A DNA stretch of 53,976 nucleotides from Oceanospirillum beijerinckii DSM 7166. GTDB taxonomy: Bacteria; Pseudomonadota; Gammaproteobacteria; Pseudomonadales; Halomonadaceae. Where the stretch lies: the NCBI RefSeq assembly GCF_000422425.1, contig NZ_AULT01000046.1, positions 1 through 53,976 of the forward strand, in the 5' to 3' direction. Both the position numbers and the translations under genes were made by a program. The notes beneath the pieces were generated by a model that was not told the DNA's origin, ran no database searches, and saw only the letters and a list, made by a program, of their open reading frames with translations. The stretch's first letter is position 1. The number at the start of each line of letters is the position of its first letter. Of this stretch, positions 1 to 9,318 are shown one piece after another.

Positions 1-58
1 GCTCAGCGCCGATGGTAGTGTGGGGTCTCCCCATGTGAGAGTAGGACATCGTCAAGCG
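1..58 (+). rRNA. rrf: 5S ribosomal RNA, 3' end (partial)
   Basis: The first ~58 bases match the well-conserved 3' half of gammaproteobacterial 5S rRNA, including the GATGGTAGTGTGGGGTCTCC segment and the following CCATGTGAGAGTAGG helix. The 5' half lies outside the window, so this is the distal end of a ribosomal RNA operon read on the plus strand. The exact 3' end (about 56-60) is inferred from the expected pairing with the missing 5' end. An intrinsic terminator follows about 30 bases downstream. Confidence 0.93.
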
Positions 59-88
59 CCTATTTAGTCTTTTTAGAAAAGACAGCAA

Positions 89-117
89 ACTCTGATCAGC
101 AATGGTCAGGGTTTTTT
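89..117 (+). terminator. rRNA operon terminator
   Basis: A 9-bp stem (89-97 with 104-112, including G-U pairs) with a 6-base loop is followed by a run of six T. Its position just after the 5S gene makes it the likely end of the rRNA operon. Confidence 0.8.
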
Positions 118-230
118 GTATAGGCGTGTGAAAAAATCGAAAGAGAATAGGGAAAGAAATTAAAGCGTTGTATCTGGTTTTGCTCAAAACTCTATTTAGT
201 TTGGGCTTGTGTAGAATCTATCTGGCATCA

Positions 231-256
231 AAAATGGCAGCCTAGGCTGCCATTTT
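231..256 (-). terminator. Bidirectional terminator palindrome after the binding-protein gene
   Basis: The 26 bases form a perfect palindrome (AAAATGGCAGCC and its complement around TA). Read on the minus strand it sits about 30 bases after the stop of the periplasmic binding protein gene and ends in five T, as expected of an intrinsic terminator. It could also act on the plus strand. Confidence 0.75.
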
Positions 257-285
257 CAGTTCTTGCGGTATCGCTCGTCCTCAGG

Positions 286-1392
286 TTATTTCAACTGAGT
301 ACCGGTACCGTCAGTGTGCCATTGGTACATACCGAATTCAAAGCCTACCAGATCACCCTTCGTGTCCCAGGTTAGAGGGCCCATTGCGGTGTCGATAGTG
401 TTACCACGCAGACCTTCAGCAACTTTGTAAGGATCGTCTGAACCTACTTTAGAGATCACATCAACCATCGCCTGTACTGCAGCAACACTGGTCCATACGA
501 AAGGACCGGTTGGATCCTGGCCTTTGGACTTCATCAGATCAACCACTGCTTTGTTTTTCGGCAGTAGATCATAACGTGCAGGCAGAGTAACCATCAGGTT
601 CTCAGTCGCTTCACCAGCAATAGACGCGATCGCTTTGTTACCTACGGCCTCAGGGCCTACAAACTGAGGTTTAAAGCCGTTGGCAGAACTCTGACGCATA
701 ATCAGACCCAGTTCTGGGTGGTAACCACCATAGTAAACCAGATCCACACCTTCACGTTTCAGCTTGAAGATCAGGGAGGAGAAGTCTTTGTCTCCCGCAG
801 TTATACCTTCTGTTAATACTACATTCACGCCCGAGTCCAGCAGCGTTTTACGCACGGACATAGCAATGCCTTCACCATACTGCTGTTTATCATGAATGAT
901 AGCGACTTTTTGAGGCTTCAGGCTATCTGCAATATAGCGCGCCGCCGTTGGGCCCTGATCGGAATCCAGGCCAATGGTACGGAAGATCATTTCGTAGCCA
1001 CGGCTGGTAATTGATGGGTTAGTTGAACAGGTAATGGCCAGAATGCCTTCTTCTTCGTATACATCAGAAGCTGGCTGAGTGGAGCTTGAGCACAGGTGAC
1101 CTACTACATATTGAACACCGTCACTTACCAGTTTGTTTGCTACGGCTACAGCTTGCTTTGGATCACAGGCGTCATCATATTCAACGGCTTCCAGCATCAT
1201 GCCGTTAACGCCGCCAGCTTTATTAATCAGTTCAATCGCGGCACGAGTACCTTGGAACTGCATATCACCGTATTGAGCTACTGCACCTGTCTGTGGTCCT
1301 GCGATACCAATTTTCAGTGTCTCTGCGGCGTTAGAAGCGCTGACTGCTACAGATAAAGCCAGAGTCGCAAATGTCTTTTTTATTAGAGTCAT
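286..1392 (-). CDS. Branched-chain amino acid type ABC transporter periplasmic binding protein (LivJ/LivK family)
   Basis: The 368-residue product starts with a Sec signal peptide (about residues 1-23, ending SNAAE) followed directly by TLKIGIAGPQTGAVAQYGD, the typical first strand and ligand loop of LivJ/LivK-type type I periplasmic binding proteins. Length equals that of the E. coli proteins (~367-369). It would bind leucine/isoleucine/valine or a related amino acid in the periplasm and hand it to a LivHMGF membrane complex. No permease or ATPase genes are adjacent, so the gene stands alone. The ATG at 1392 has an AGGGA ribosome site about 9 bases upstream. The family is clear; the ligand cannot be read from sequence. 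Confidence 0.9.
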   Translation of the reverse strand: MTLIKKTFATLALSVAVSASNAAETLKIGIAGPQTGAVAQYGDMQFQGTRAAIELINKAGGVNGMMLEAVEYDDACDPKQAVAVANKLVSDGVQYVVGHLCSSSTQPASDVYEEEGILAITCSTNPSITSRGYEMIFRTIGLDSDQGPTAARYIADSLKPQKVAIIHDKQQYGEGIAMSVRKTLLDSGVNVVLTEGITAGDKDFSSLIFKLKREGVDLVYYGGYHPELGLIMRQSSANGFKPQFVGPEAVGNKAIASIAGEATENLMVTLPARYDLLPKNKAVVDLMKSKGQDPTGPFVWTSVAAVQAMVDVISKVGSDDPYKVAEGLRGNTIDTAMGPLTWDTKGDLVGFEFGMYQWHTDGTGTQLK

Positions 1393-1980
1393 CGGGTATT
1401 CCCTGTTTGTTTTTATGTTGAGCCTGGTAAAACATCGCTAAAGGTGTCACAGGCTTTTTATCTGGATCTGACCCACAACACCCTGATTTAAAAATAAAAC
1501 AACCACTGCTATATAGTTGTTTTCTAATGTTATGGCGGACTATCTCAGACCAGACATCTATAAATAGCATTTACTCTAATGAATTAAAATGGTGTAGTAG
1601 GAGTGTGATTTAAACAAAGGATTAAAATAGGGATACAGCTGTAAAGTATAATAGACACTTTAGGCGAGGTGCCTATGTTTGGTAACAGAGTTTTCAGTCA
1701 GGTGCATTAATGTCTTCTTGTGATGTACTACGCTGTAGAGGCACTACCAACATCAAAGGTCGCTAACAGCAGGATGTAGCTCTTGAGGTTGAGTCGAAAG
1801 AGTGAAGAGGTAGGCACGAAGCGGAAATCCTTTATAACTAAAACTCTATGCTTTCAATAGAGCTCAGTGATACAAAAAATCACATAAGTGCTCACAAATC
1901 AAGTACCCTATGAGCTTGAGCTGATAGAGGTGGCAGATTATCACTAGCAGCGAAGTGAAGTCATTGGTTGAGAGGCTGTA
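1393..1980. other. Gene-free stretch of about 590 bases
   Basis: This region separates two divergent genes. It must carry the promoter of the minus-strand binding protein and of the plus-strand DUF3095 gene. I see no convincing coding frame, no RNA gene and no strong operator. A GAGAGG ribosome site for the downstream gene lies at 1970-1975. Confidence 0.5.
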
Positions 1981-1983
1981 TTG

Positions 1984-3153
1984 GTGATCAAAAGTGAGCG
2001 GGCATCTGAAAGTTTTTATCTGAAAATTCCGGGGTTTAGCGACTTCACTGAAATCTCCGATAGTCGGCATTATTACTCTGTGCCTGACGATTGGCTAGTG
2101 ATTGTCTCAGATATTCAGGGATCTACTCAGGCTGTGCAATGTGGCCGTTATAACGATGTTAATCTGATAGGTGCAGCTTGTATCACGACAGTGCTTAATG
2201 CAACTCGGCAAGATATTCCTTTTGTTTTTGGTGGTGATGGTGCGAGCCTGCTTATTCCACCAGATCAGTCTGAGGTGGTCTTCAGAGTATTGAAAGATCT
2301 GATTCGGATATCAAAGGAAAACTTTGGTTTGATCTTGAAAGCAGGCTTTGTACCTATCCATGAGTTGACTAAAAATGGTTTTCAGATGGAGATTGCCCGT
2401 TTTATGCCTTGGGGCAATCGAAGTATTGCTTTGTTTCGTGGTGGTGCACTTGCTGAGGCTGAAAAACGTATCAAACGTCACAGTGAATATCAATTAACAG
2501 CTGATGATACTCCACCGGATGACTTGCTATTTAATGGTTTAACCTGTCGATGGAACAAAATCTCAAGCAAGAAGGGCATCACCTTATCATTGCTAATCAC
2601 GCCTTTGCCTTTGTCAGATAACAGTCAGATGGGAGTTGTTGTGCAGAAAATTGGTGAAATTTTAGGTGGTAATCTGGAGCTGGGTAACCCGGTTAATATT
2701 GAGATGAGTAGTTATAAGAGTATTGCTCAATGCTTGCAACAGGAACTCAGGTTCCACCCCGGCTGGCACAGCCCGGGGTATATGAAACGTGTTGTGGAAA
2801 TTGGTATGGCAGTGCCCTTGTTTGGTTGGGGGCTGCACAGTTACTTTCCTAAAGCGAACCATTACTACGGCAATTTAAAATCACACTCGGATTTTCAGAA
2901 GTATGATGACACCCTTCGTATGATTATTGATTGTTCAGAGGAACAAAGTCAGACTATTGAGGGTTATCTGCTGGAAGCAGAAGAAAAAGGGCAGTTAGTT
3001 TATGGGTTTCATCGCTCAGATGGTGCGCAGATGACCTGCTACGTGGAAAACCTGAGTGATGGCAATCATCTGCATTTTATTGATGGTGGTAATGGTGGTT
3101 ATTCGCTGGCTTCTATCCGCTTGAAAGATAGATTAAAGCAACTACAGCCGTGA
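1984..3153 (+). CDS. DUF3095 family protein, class III nucleotide cyclase-like fold
   Basis: The N-terminal part contains WLVIVSDIQGST (near residues 36-47) and FVFGGDGASLL (near residues 79-89). These resemble the two metal-binding strands of class III nucleotide cyclases (the D-I-x-G-S/F-T and GDG motifs), which is how DUF3095 proteins look. Both candidate metal aspartates are present. The C-terminal ~200 residues are a second conserved domain without a known job. No signal peptide or membrane segment is seen, so it is probably cytosolic. Start choice: the frame opens with TTG at 1981 followed by GTG at 1984, both behind GAGAGG (1970-1975); the GTG has the better 8-base spacing. Cyclase activity is inference. 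It converges on the condensin-like operon. Confidence 0.75.
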   Translation: MIKSERASESFYLKIPGFSDFTEISDSRHYYSVPDDWLVIVSDIQGSTQAVQCGRYNDVNLIGAACITTVLNATRQDIPFVFGGDGASLLIPPDQSEVVFRVLKDLIRISKENFGLILKAGFVPIHELTKNGFQMEIARFMPWGNRSIALFRGGALAEAEKRIKRHSEYQLTADDTPPDDLLFNGLTCRWNKISSKKGITLSLLITPLPLSDNSQMGVVVQKIGEILGGNLELGNPVNIEMSSYKSIAQCLQQELRFHPGWHSPGYMKRVVEIGMAVPLFGWGLHSYFPKANHYYGNLKSHSDFQKYDDTLRMIIDCSEEQSQTIEGYLLEAEEKGQLVYGFHRSDGAQMTCYVENLSDGNHLHFIDGGNGGYSLASIRLKDRLKQLQP

Positions 3154-3253
3154 ATAGCTGTCGATGGTTTAAGGGTAAGTCCATTTACCCTCTCTGTTAG
3201 TTTTAGCTAAAGCAGCATGTTCCAATGTAGCTCCTACTCAGCTGTGGCTTGCT

Positions 3254-6200
3254 TTATTTCTTCTGCCTCTGTTTTTTTGATCCTGCTTTTTCTGGCTCCG
3301 GTTTGTCTGAATTGTTCTCTGATTTAGCCGGGTGAATCTGCAGCTGGAACAAACTGGCTTCACCGTTACGATCATCATTGCTGGCCTGATCCGGTTTACC
3401 ATCCCGTACAATTACATGACCACCCTGGCCGTTACGACCACCGATCACACTGCCTACCAGATAGCCTGGGAAGATGCTCGGATCGTTTTCATAGTTAGGA
3501 TTATGAATCAGGCCGATCATCTGGAAGCGACCCCGGGTATTGCGTAGGGACTCCAGGGAGTCTTCAATCAACTTCTTGTGCGATAGCTTACTGAACAGCC
3601 CATCAAGAATAATCACGCTTTCACGGCTGGCTTGTTCCCGTTTGCGTTTTGGACTGGCGACCATGCGCATATCCCGCTCGATGGCAAACTCGGACAGTTT
3701 CACCAGCCACATCAGAGATACCGCTTCACGCTGACCCTCACTCATCTGCTCGTTCAGGCTAAACAGACGACCGTGGGCACGAATGGCGCTATGGCGCAGG
3801 CGAATAGCGATATTACGGAACAGGGAGCGGTAGATGCGACGGCGAATCAGCTCCTGCAGTTCTTTCTGCTGCTTCTCTTCGCTGTAGCTCTCCGGGTTCT
3901 GCTGCTGGCGCTTACGACTCACTTCCTGATGAGTGTCAATCTCGCTCAACAGTGTAGCGACCATCTCCTGAATTGCAGTGTCATCGATCACTTCCGCCTG
4001 GATATCAAAGTGCGCGCCTTCATCGCTGCCTTGGTTGCGGGCGACACGTTTTAGAATCTGCAGATTACCTGCAGCATCGGCAATAATACGGCTGAGACGT
4101 TCCTGCAGACCCGCTTCTACCTGGCCCTGAGATTCCTTCAGTTGTTCCACTCGACTCAGGTGTTGCTGCAACTGGCTTTGCAGGGTGATCTCCAGGGCGT
4201 GCAGATCACTAATCGCCTGATCACCAAAGCTTTCCAGCGCGGTTAAGCGGGCTTTTTCCGTGCTGTTAAACAGTTTGGCTTCAGACAGTGCCTGTTTTAA
4301 CTGATTGGAGAGCTGTTCATGCAGTTGGTTGATCAGTTTCTCCTGACGCACCATCTCCTTGCCGCGCTCATTCAACTGTTCATCACGCAGACTTTCGATC
4401 AGGCGGGCCTGTAGGATATTCAGCTGATCCAGCTCGGATTCATCCAGTTGATAGTTGTGACAGTACTGATCAAACAGCTGATACAGCTCGCTATCTTCAA
4501 TGCTTTCGGTCAGAGGGATAACTTGATTGCCGCTGAATTCCAGCTCACGCAGCTGCTCCAGCCACTCCATAGCTAGCTCATCAGTCAGCTTCATCACCTG
4601 CTCAGCGTGACTGATACTGGTTCTGAGTTGTTCGATACGCTGCTGCAGCTCTTTACGTTGGGCTTTCAGCTGACGAATGCTTTGATCCAGTGTCGCCAGG
4701 TTTTTATCCAGGCTTTGGTCGTTATCGCTATCGCTGCGCAGGGCCAGATAATCGCGAATACGTTGGAAATTCCAGCGTGCCCGGCGGGTGGCTCTTTCCT
4801 GTTGGGCCAGCAGTTCCTGCTCTTTTTGCGCACGATGGGCTATAAAGGCTTGTTCACCGGAGTCCAGATAGTGACACAGGCGTTGTAAACGGGCCTGTTC
4901 GCCATCGGCAAAGATCTGCTGTAACTGACGTTGAATAGTCTGCAACTGTTGTTGCTGCTGTTCCTGTTGCTCCGTCTGTTGATGCTGTTGCTCTTCAAGA
5001 CGAGCAAGATTCAGCTCACAGGATGCTTGCTGATTGATCAGGGTTTGGTAATGACCTTCACCACCGGCCTGAACAAAGTTCTCGGCTTCCAGTGCCTGAC
5101 GTTGGGACTGGTGCAGTACCTGTTCCAGCTCTTTTACCCGTGGCATTAGCGGTTGCAGAATCAGCTCCTGCTCTTTGATGCTTTCCAGAGCTTCGGTCAG
5201 GCAGGCATCGCCACCCAGCTCCAGATAGCGTTGGTAGTCGCTGATGGTTGCTAAGGCTTCCGGTTGAATCTGTTGCTGCAGCTGTGCCAGTGCTTGCTCG
5301 GTTTCCAGCAGCGTATTATCGATCGCTTTCAGGCGTTTATCCGCATTGTCGGCAACCGCCTTGGCGGCTTGCTCTACGGTGCCACAGGCCTCGCCATAGG
5401 GATCATACAGTTGCTGTTCCAGTACCAGTTGCTGCTGTTGCTGCTCCAGCTGTTCGATACGCTCCTGCACCTGTTCTCTGAGCAGATTGATACTGTTGGG
5501 GTCGGTGGCGGCTTTTACCGCCAGAGTCTCGTAACCCAGTACCGAACCCAGAATCTCACGCTGGTTATGTACCGATTCCGTTAATTCGCTGTGGCTAAAC
5601 ACCGGTAGTGAGAACTGTTTTTGTAGCAGTAACTTGGCCGCTTGCTGAGCCTGTTCGTTATCCGGCAGAACCGGGGCAAACAGGAAGGCGGCGGCTTGGG
5701 TTAGCCAGCGCTGCTTGATCTCTTGATCAGTGATGCCTTGCTGTTCTGCAATATGAGATAGGCTGATATGTAACGCGCTGACCGAGAACCCTTGCTCCTG
5801 CAGCAGATGAAGAGCTTGCTGTTCCTGTTCACTGGCGGCGAGCGGATCGGTATCCAGGTGTTTCAGATAGTGCTGCAGACGCGGCAGTTCTTTACGGCAC
5901 TGTTCCAGCTCAGTCAGAGCTGTAGGGTAGCGCTGTTGAGCAAACTCCAGCCACTGTTTTGGCGTTTGTTCCGGGTTCTGCTGACGATATGCCTGCAGCG
6001 CCTGGGCTAAAGCCGTGTACTGTTGCTGTTCCGCGTTGAGTCGCTCCAGCTGTTGTTGCAAACTGCGCTCTTTATTCAGCAGTTCTTCTTTCAGGCCAAC
6101 GGGTTTGGCATCGGCAAACAGCTGTTGGAAACGATCTCGCTGCAGTGCCAGCGGTTGCAGTTTTTGCAGTTGCTGACGGGCTTCTTCCAGTGTTTGTTCC

Positions 6201-8170
6201 GCCGGTTGTTTCTGCGCCAGCAGGGTTTGGTACTCCTGCTGAATACGTTGAATAAAACCAGCCGGTGATTGCTCTGGATGCTGCTGACAGAAGGCCTGGT
6301 ATGATTCTCTGTACTGTTCCAGCTGCGCCAGCTCCGTATGCAGACGATGCTGTTGCTGTTGTTCCTGAGATATTTGCTGTTGCAGGTTTTGCAGCTGGCT
6401 GCTGTGTTGCTCCAGCGCTTCCTGTACGGCATGCTGGTTTTTGTTCAGCTCGTTATGGCTGGCTTCTTTCTCCTGCAGCAGCTCCTGAGGTGTGGTATTG
6501 GCGTGCAGATCGCAAAAGGTTTGCCACCATTGTTCCGTTTGTTCCAGTTGACCGGTTTTACGCTGGTGTTCACTGAGGGCTTGCTGTGCCTGTTCCGCTT
6601 CCTGAGTACAGGCTTGCTCGGTTTGATCCGGTGTTTCCAGTTCCTGTTCGCTAAACAGGCCTTCGCTTAAACCATCACGATAGTAGCTCTGGTTATCGAT
6701 AAAGGCCTGAGAGCGAGTCGCGAGAGATTCTTTTTCTTGTTGGCACTGCTCCAGACGCTCTTCGGTTTCGCTTAGCTCCTGCTGGCTGTTATGCAGGAAC
6801 AGCTGATCCGCCAGATAATCTTCGCGAGCCTGATTGCTGTCCCATTCAAGGAAGGTATCGCAGGCGTCTTCCAGCTGTTGCAACGCTTCCAGGCGTGCAG
6901 CATCATCTTCAAAGCCCTGGCTATCGACAATCAGCTGACGGCTTGTTTCCAGAGGATAGGTGTTTACCTTACGATCACTCACCCAGCGTGCAGCTGGATG
7001 ATGCAGCAGACGACGAGTGGGGTTACCGCTAAAACCGGCCTGATCCATATAGGCCTGAGCACGACTTAGGGAGATATTCAGCAGTTTGGCGATCAGGGTA
7101 CCGGCTACCACAGGTTCGGTTTGACCCGGCAGCAGGGCAAAATTCAGTGCCGGGTGTTTATCATCGATTACCTCTTCGGCAAAGGGAATACCGGGCAGTG
7201 GCGACTGAGCGATATGCAGCAGGGTATCGCGACTGGTGGCCATCTCTGCTTGTTGACGATTCAGTTCGCTACGGGCCTGTTGCAGTTCAGCGGCTTTTTC
7301 ATTCAAGCCGTGTAGCCGAGAGACCTTCTTCTCGGCTCTTTGCTGATCCTGCTCGGCGGCGTTGATACGGTGACGCAGCTCAGACACCTTCTGGCCCGAG
7401 TTGATAATCACCTCTTCAATAAACTCTTCGCCTTCGTCGGTTTCCCCCTGAGTGGCACCGGCCAGAATCTGTGGGGCCAGTACTTCATAGAAAAACGCCT
7501 GATCCGGCTTTTCACCGGGACGGGGACGAATGGCGTTAAAGATCTGGCTTTTATCCGCACCCCCTTCCTTCTGGAAGTTAGCCAGTTGTTCCAGCTCTTT
7601 ACGACTGATATGGCGACTAATCGACTCCAGCCACTCATCACGGGTATTGGGGCGTACCACGCGAATCGCGCGGGCAGCATTTAGAAAATCCCTGTTGCTG
7701 TACAGGCGTACCTTGCCATCCAGACTGGTTTCGATAACCCGGCAATCTTCCAGCTGGCCCTGATAGAAGTAGAAGTGACCATCACCGTCGCTATGGCCAT
7801 ACATACCAAAGACCCAGTTTTCACCGGACACCTCTTCACCGGCGACGGCCAGCAGATCATTTTGCTGTTCACCAGATTGGGTGTTGCTGCGGAACTCAAC
7901 ACGGATATGACTCCACGGGCGTTCCTGACCCTGCACGCGGGAAGGGCTCATCTTACGGCGGCTGTTAGACATCAGCTTGCGGTCACGGGACAGCATACCG
8001 ATCAGGGCATCACTTAACGTGGTTTTACCAAAACCGTTTTCCATGCTGACTGCGGTGGATTGACCGTGCAGATTGAGCAGCAGGTGGCGCATCTTGGGTT
8101 CCCAGGGGCTAGCCACATCACCGTGTTTGTTCAGCAGGTTCGCAATCTCGATACGATTAATCACAGACAT
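3254..8170 (-). CDS. Giant SMC-like ATPase of a condensin-type complex (MukB/MksB/JetC-like)
   Basis: At 1638 residues this is longer than MukB (~1486) and most MksB or JetC proteins. The N-terminal head has a Walker-A-like ENGFGKTT at residues 45-52, though the usual first glycine is methionine (M43 or M44). Long Q/E/L-rich coiled coil fills roughly residues 270-330 and 430-1400. A globular, non-coil patch near residues 825-885 is a likely hinge, and another near 325-405 a possible elbow or insertion. The C-terminal head shows MSEGQREAVSLMW in place of an ABC signature and VIILDGLFSKLS (D1523) as Walker B, with glycine where the catalytic glutamate is expected. The tail is basic. It is the third gene of an operon, its ATG overlapping the upstream stop (TAATG). 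It probably entraps or loops DNA. No JetD nuclease gene is present. The family call is by architecture, not by search. Confidence 0.78.
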   Translation of the reverse strand: MSVINRIEIANLLNKHGDVASPWEPKMRHLLLNLHGQSTAVSMENGFGKTTLSDALIGMLSRDRKLMSNSRRKMSPSRVQGQERPWSHIRVEFRSNTQSGEQQNDLLAVAGEEVSGENWVFGMYGHSDGDGHFYFYQGQLEDCRVIETSLDGKVRLYSNRDFLNAARAIRVVRPNTRDEWLESISRHISRKELEQLANFQKEGGADKSQIFNAIRPRPGEKPDQAFFYEVLAPQILAGATQGETDEGEEFIEEVIINSGQKVSELRHRINAAEQDQQRAEKKVSRLHGLNEKAAELQQARSELNRQQAEMATSRDTLLHIAQSPLPGIPFAEEVIDDKHPALNFALLPGQTEPVVAGTLIAKLLNISLSRAQAYMDQAGFSGNPTRRLLHHPAARWVSDRKVNTYPLETSRQLIVDSQGFEDDAARLEALQQLEDACDTFLEWDSNQAREDYLADQLFLHNSQQELSETEERLEQCQQEKESLATRSQAFIDNQSYYRDGLSEGLFSEQELETPDQTEQACTQEAEQAQQALSEHQRKTGQLEQTEQWWQTFCDLHANTTPQELLQEKEASHNELNKNQHAVQEALEQHSSQLQNLQQQISQEQQQQHRLHTELAQLEQYRESYQAFCQQHPEQSPAGFIQRIQQEYQTLLAQKQPAEQTLEEARQQLQKLQPLALQRDRFQQLFADAKPVGLKEELLNKERSLQQQLERLNAEQQQYTALAQALQAYRQQNPEQTPKQWLEFAQQRYPTALTELEQCRKELPRLQHYLKHLDTDPLAASEQEQQALHLLQEQGFSVSALHISLSHIAEQQGITDQEIKQRWLTQAAAFLFAPVLPDNEQAQQAAKLLLQKQFSLPVFSHSELTESVHNQREILGSVLGYETLAVKAATDPNSINLLREQVQERIEQLEQQQQQLVLEQQLYDPYGEACGTVEQAAKAVADNADKRLKAIDNTLLETEQALAQLQQQIQPEALATISDYQRYLELGGDACLTEALESIKEQELILQPLMPRVKELEQVLHQSQRQALEAENFVQAGGEGHYQTLINQQASCELNLARLEEQQHQQTEQQEQQQQQLQTIQRQLQQIFADGEQARLQRLCHYLDSGEQAFIAHRAQKEQELLAQQERATRRARWNFQRIRDYLALRSDSDNDQSLDKNLATLDQSIRQLKAQRKELQQRIEQLRTSISHAEQVMKLTDELAMEWLEQLRELEFSGNQVIPLTESIEDSELYQLFDQYCHNYQLDESELDQLNILQARLIESLRDEQLNERGKEMVRQEKLINQLHEQLSNQLKQALSEAKLFNSTEKARLTALESFGDQAISDLHALEITLQSQLQQHLSRVEQLKESQGQVEAGLQERLSRIIADAAGNLQILKRVARNQGSDEGAHFDIQAEVIDDTAIQEMVATLLSEIDTHQEVSRKRQQQNPESYSEEKQQKELQELIRRRIYRSLFRNIAIRLRHSAIRAHGRLFSLNEQMSEGQREAVSLMWLVKLSEFAIERDMRMVASPKRKREQASRESVIILDGLFSKLSHKKLIEDSLESLRNTRGRFQMIGLIHNPNYENDPSIFPGYLVGSVIGGRNGQGGHVIVRDGKPDQASNDDRNGEASLFQLQIHPAKSENNSDKPEPEKAGSKKQRQKK

Positions 8171-9318
8171 TAGTGGTTCTCCTGTTGATCCAAGATTGCG
8201 CTTTCATTCACTTGTTCGTTGGCGTGCTCACTGGCCTGCTTATTGTCGTGCTCATTATCGAGAGAGGTTAGCAAATCGTCTTTTACCTGAGAGAGCAGAT
8301 CATCTTCGATGGGTGACAGTAGATCACCACCCTGAGGAATCATATCGGTTTGCTTAGAAGGGCGCTCTTCAGACGATTCTTCTTCGGAAGCGCTATTCTC
8401 TACCGTGTCTTGTTCAGTAGAGATTTTGTCAGATGCCCAATCAACTGCAGTTGCTTCAGTCTCGGAAGTATCTGTCTGAGTCGTATGCTTAGCATCTGTT
8501 TTCTCACCGGCTTCTGGCAGGTTTAGATCATTGAGCAGGTGATGCAGATGGTGCAGGCCAATCTGCTCCGCTTCCAAAGCACCTAACAGGGTTTGCTGAT
8601 AGCTGGTTTGCAGGGCGCTGGCCTGCTGGCTAGAGGCCGCGACATCGTCGCTATCACTTTTGTCCTGATTACGTTGCAGATGACCCGCTTGCTCCATCAG
8701 TTCGATAAACACACGTACACGACGGGGAATATCCTCGCCCTTCTCATCAATCAGCGCGCGAACCGCAGGGGAGACCTGAGTACCCTGGATACCGCTCTGA
8801 CGCAGTTGTTCCAGGTGTTGACGCATCGCTGTGATCAGCTCCTGTACGCTAAATACCGCTTCCTGATACTGGCTGACATCGGTCAGTGAGCGGTTATTAC
8901 GGGTGTAGAGCAGGCCCATTAACAGCAACCACAGATGCAGGAACCAGAGGGCGATCTCCTCCTGGCTTTCCTGGCGCAGACGCATACTGGCGTAAACCGG
9001 TTGTTGGCTAAACAGTGCGGGCAGATCGGATTCCGGCAGACGTTGCAGCAGATACATACGACCACCTGCAGAGATACCAGGGTAATCGCTGGCTTCGATA
9101 AATACCAGCTGTAGCCCCTGTCCGTTCAGGAACTGACGCAGCTGACTGATCTCATCCTCACTGGCCTGGGCCAGAATGGCACAAACATCCCGCTCAGAGA
9201 TTAAACCAGCACGGGAGGCACGGCGATTACGCTGACTGGGACGGCTCTCCGCCATACGGTAACGTAGCAGGTAGGCGTACACTTCGCCCATTTCACTCAT
9301 ATTCATCTTACTGGTCAT
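8170..9318 (-). CDS. Condensin-like small subunit (MukE/MksE/JetB position)
   Basis: The 382-residue product has an N-terminal ~215-residue alpha-rich region, consistent with winged-helix subunits such as MksE or JetB, with RLRQESQEEIALWFLHLWLL as its most hydrophobic helix. It then continues into a long acidic, low-complexity tail (residues ~270-382, rich in E, D, S, T) that looks disordered. MukE and MksE are usually ~200-240 residues, so the tail accounts for the extra length. It overlaps the preceding gene by 11 bases and the following one by one, so translation is coupled. Several in-frame ATGs (residues 1, 5, 7, 10) make the start uncertain. The assignment rests mostly on operon position between a kleisin-like and an SMC-like gene. 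Confidence 0.6.
   Translation of the reverse strand: MTSKMNMSEMGEVYAYLLRYRMAESRPSQRNRRASRAGLISERDVCAILAQASEDEISQLRQFLNGQGLQLVFIEASDYPGISAGGRMYLLQRLPESDLPALFSQQPVYASMRLRQESQEEIALWFLHLWLLLMGLLYTRNNRSLTDVSQYQEAVFSVQELITAMRQHLEQLRQSGIQGTQVSPAVRALIDEKGEDIPRRVRVFIELMEQAGHLQRNQDKSDSDDVAASSQQASALQTSYQQTLLGALEAEQIGLHHLHHLLNDLNLPEAGEKTDAKHTTQTDTSETEATAVDWASDKISTEQDTVENSASEEESSEERPSKQTDMIPQGGDLLSPIEDDLLSQVKDDLLTSLDNEHDNKQASEHANEQVNESAILDQQENH

Noticed and set aside
1331..1570. 79-codon minus-strand frame upstream of the binding protein
   Set aside because: It overlaps the signal peptide region in another frame, has no ribosome site and no recognisable protein sequence.
3172..3191. Small hairpin between DUF3095 and the SMC-like gene as terminator
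   Set aside because: A 7-bp AGGGTAA/TTACCCT stem exists but with no T tract and a weak stem; too little to call.
4607..7684. Several plus-strand open frames opposite the SMC-like gene
   Set aside because: Their leucine/glutamine-rich translations are the complement of the coiled-coil codons (CAG, CTG); they are shadows.
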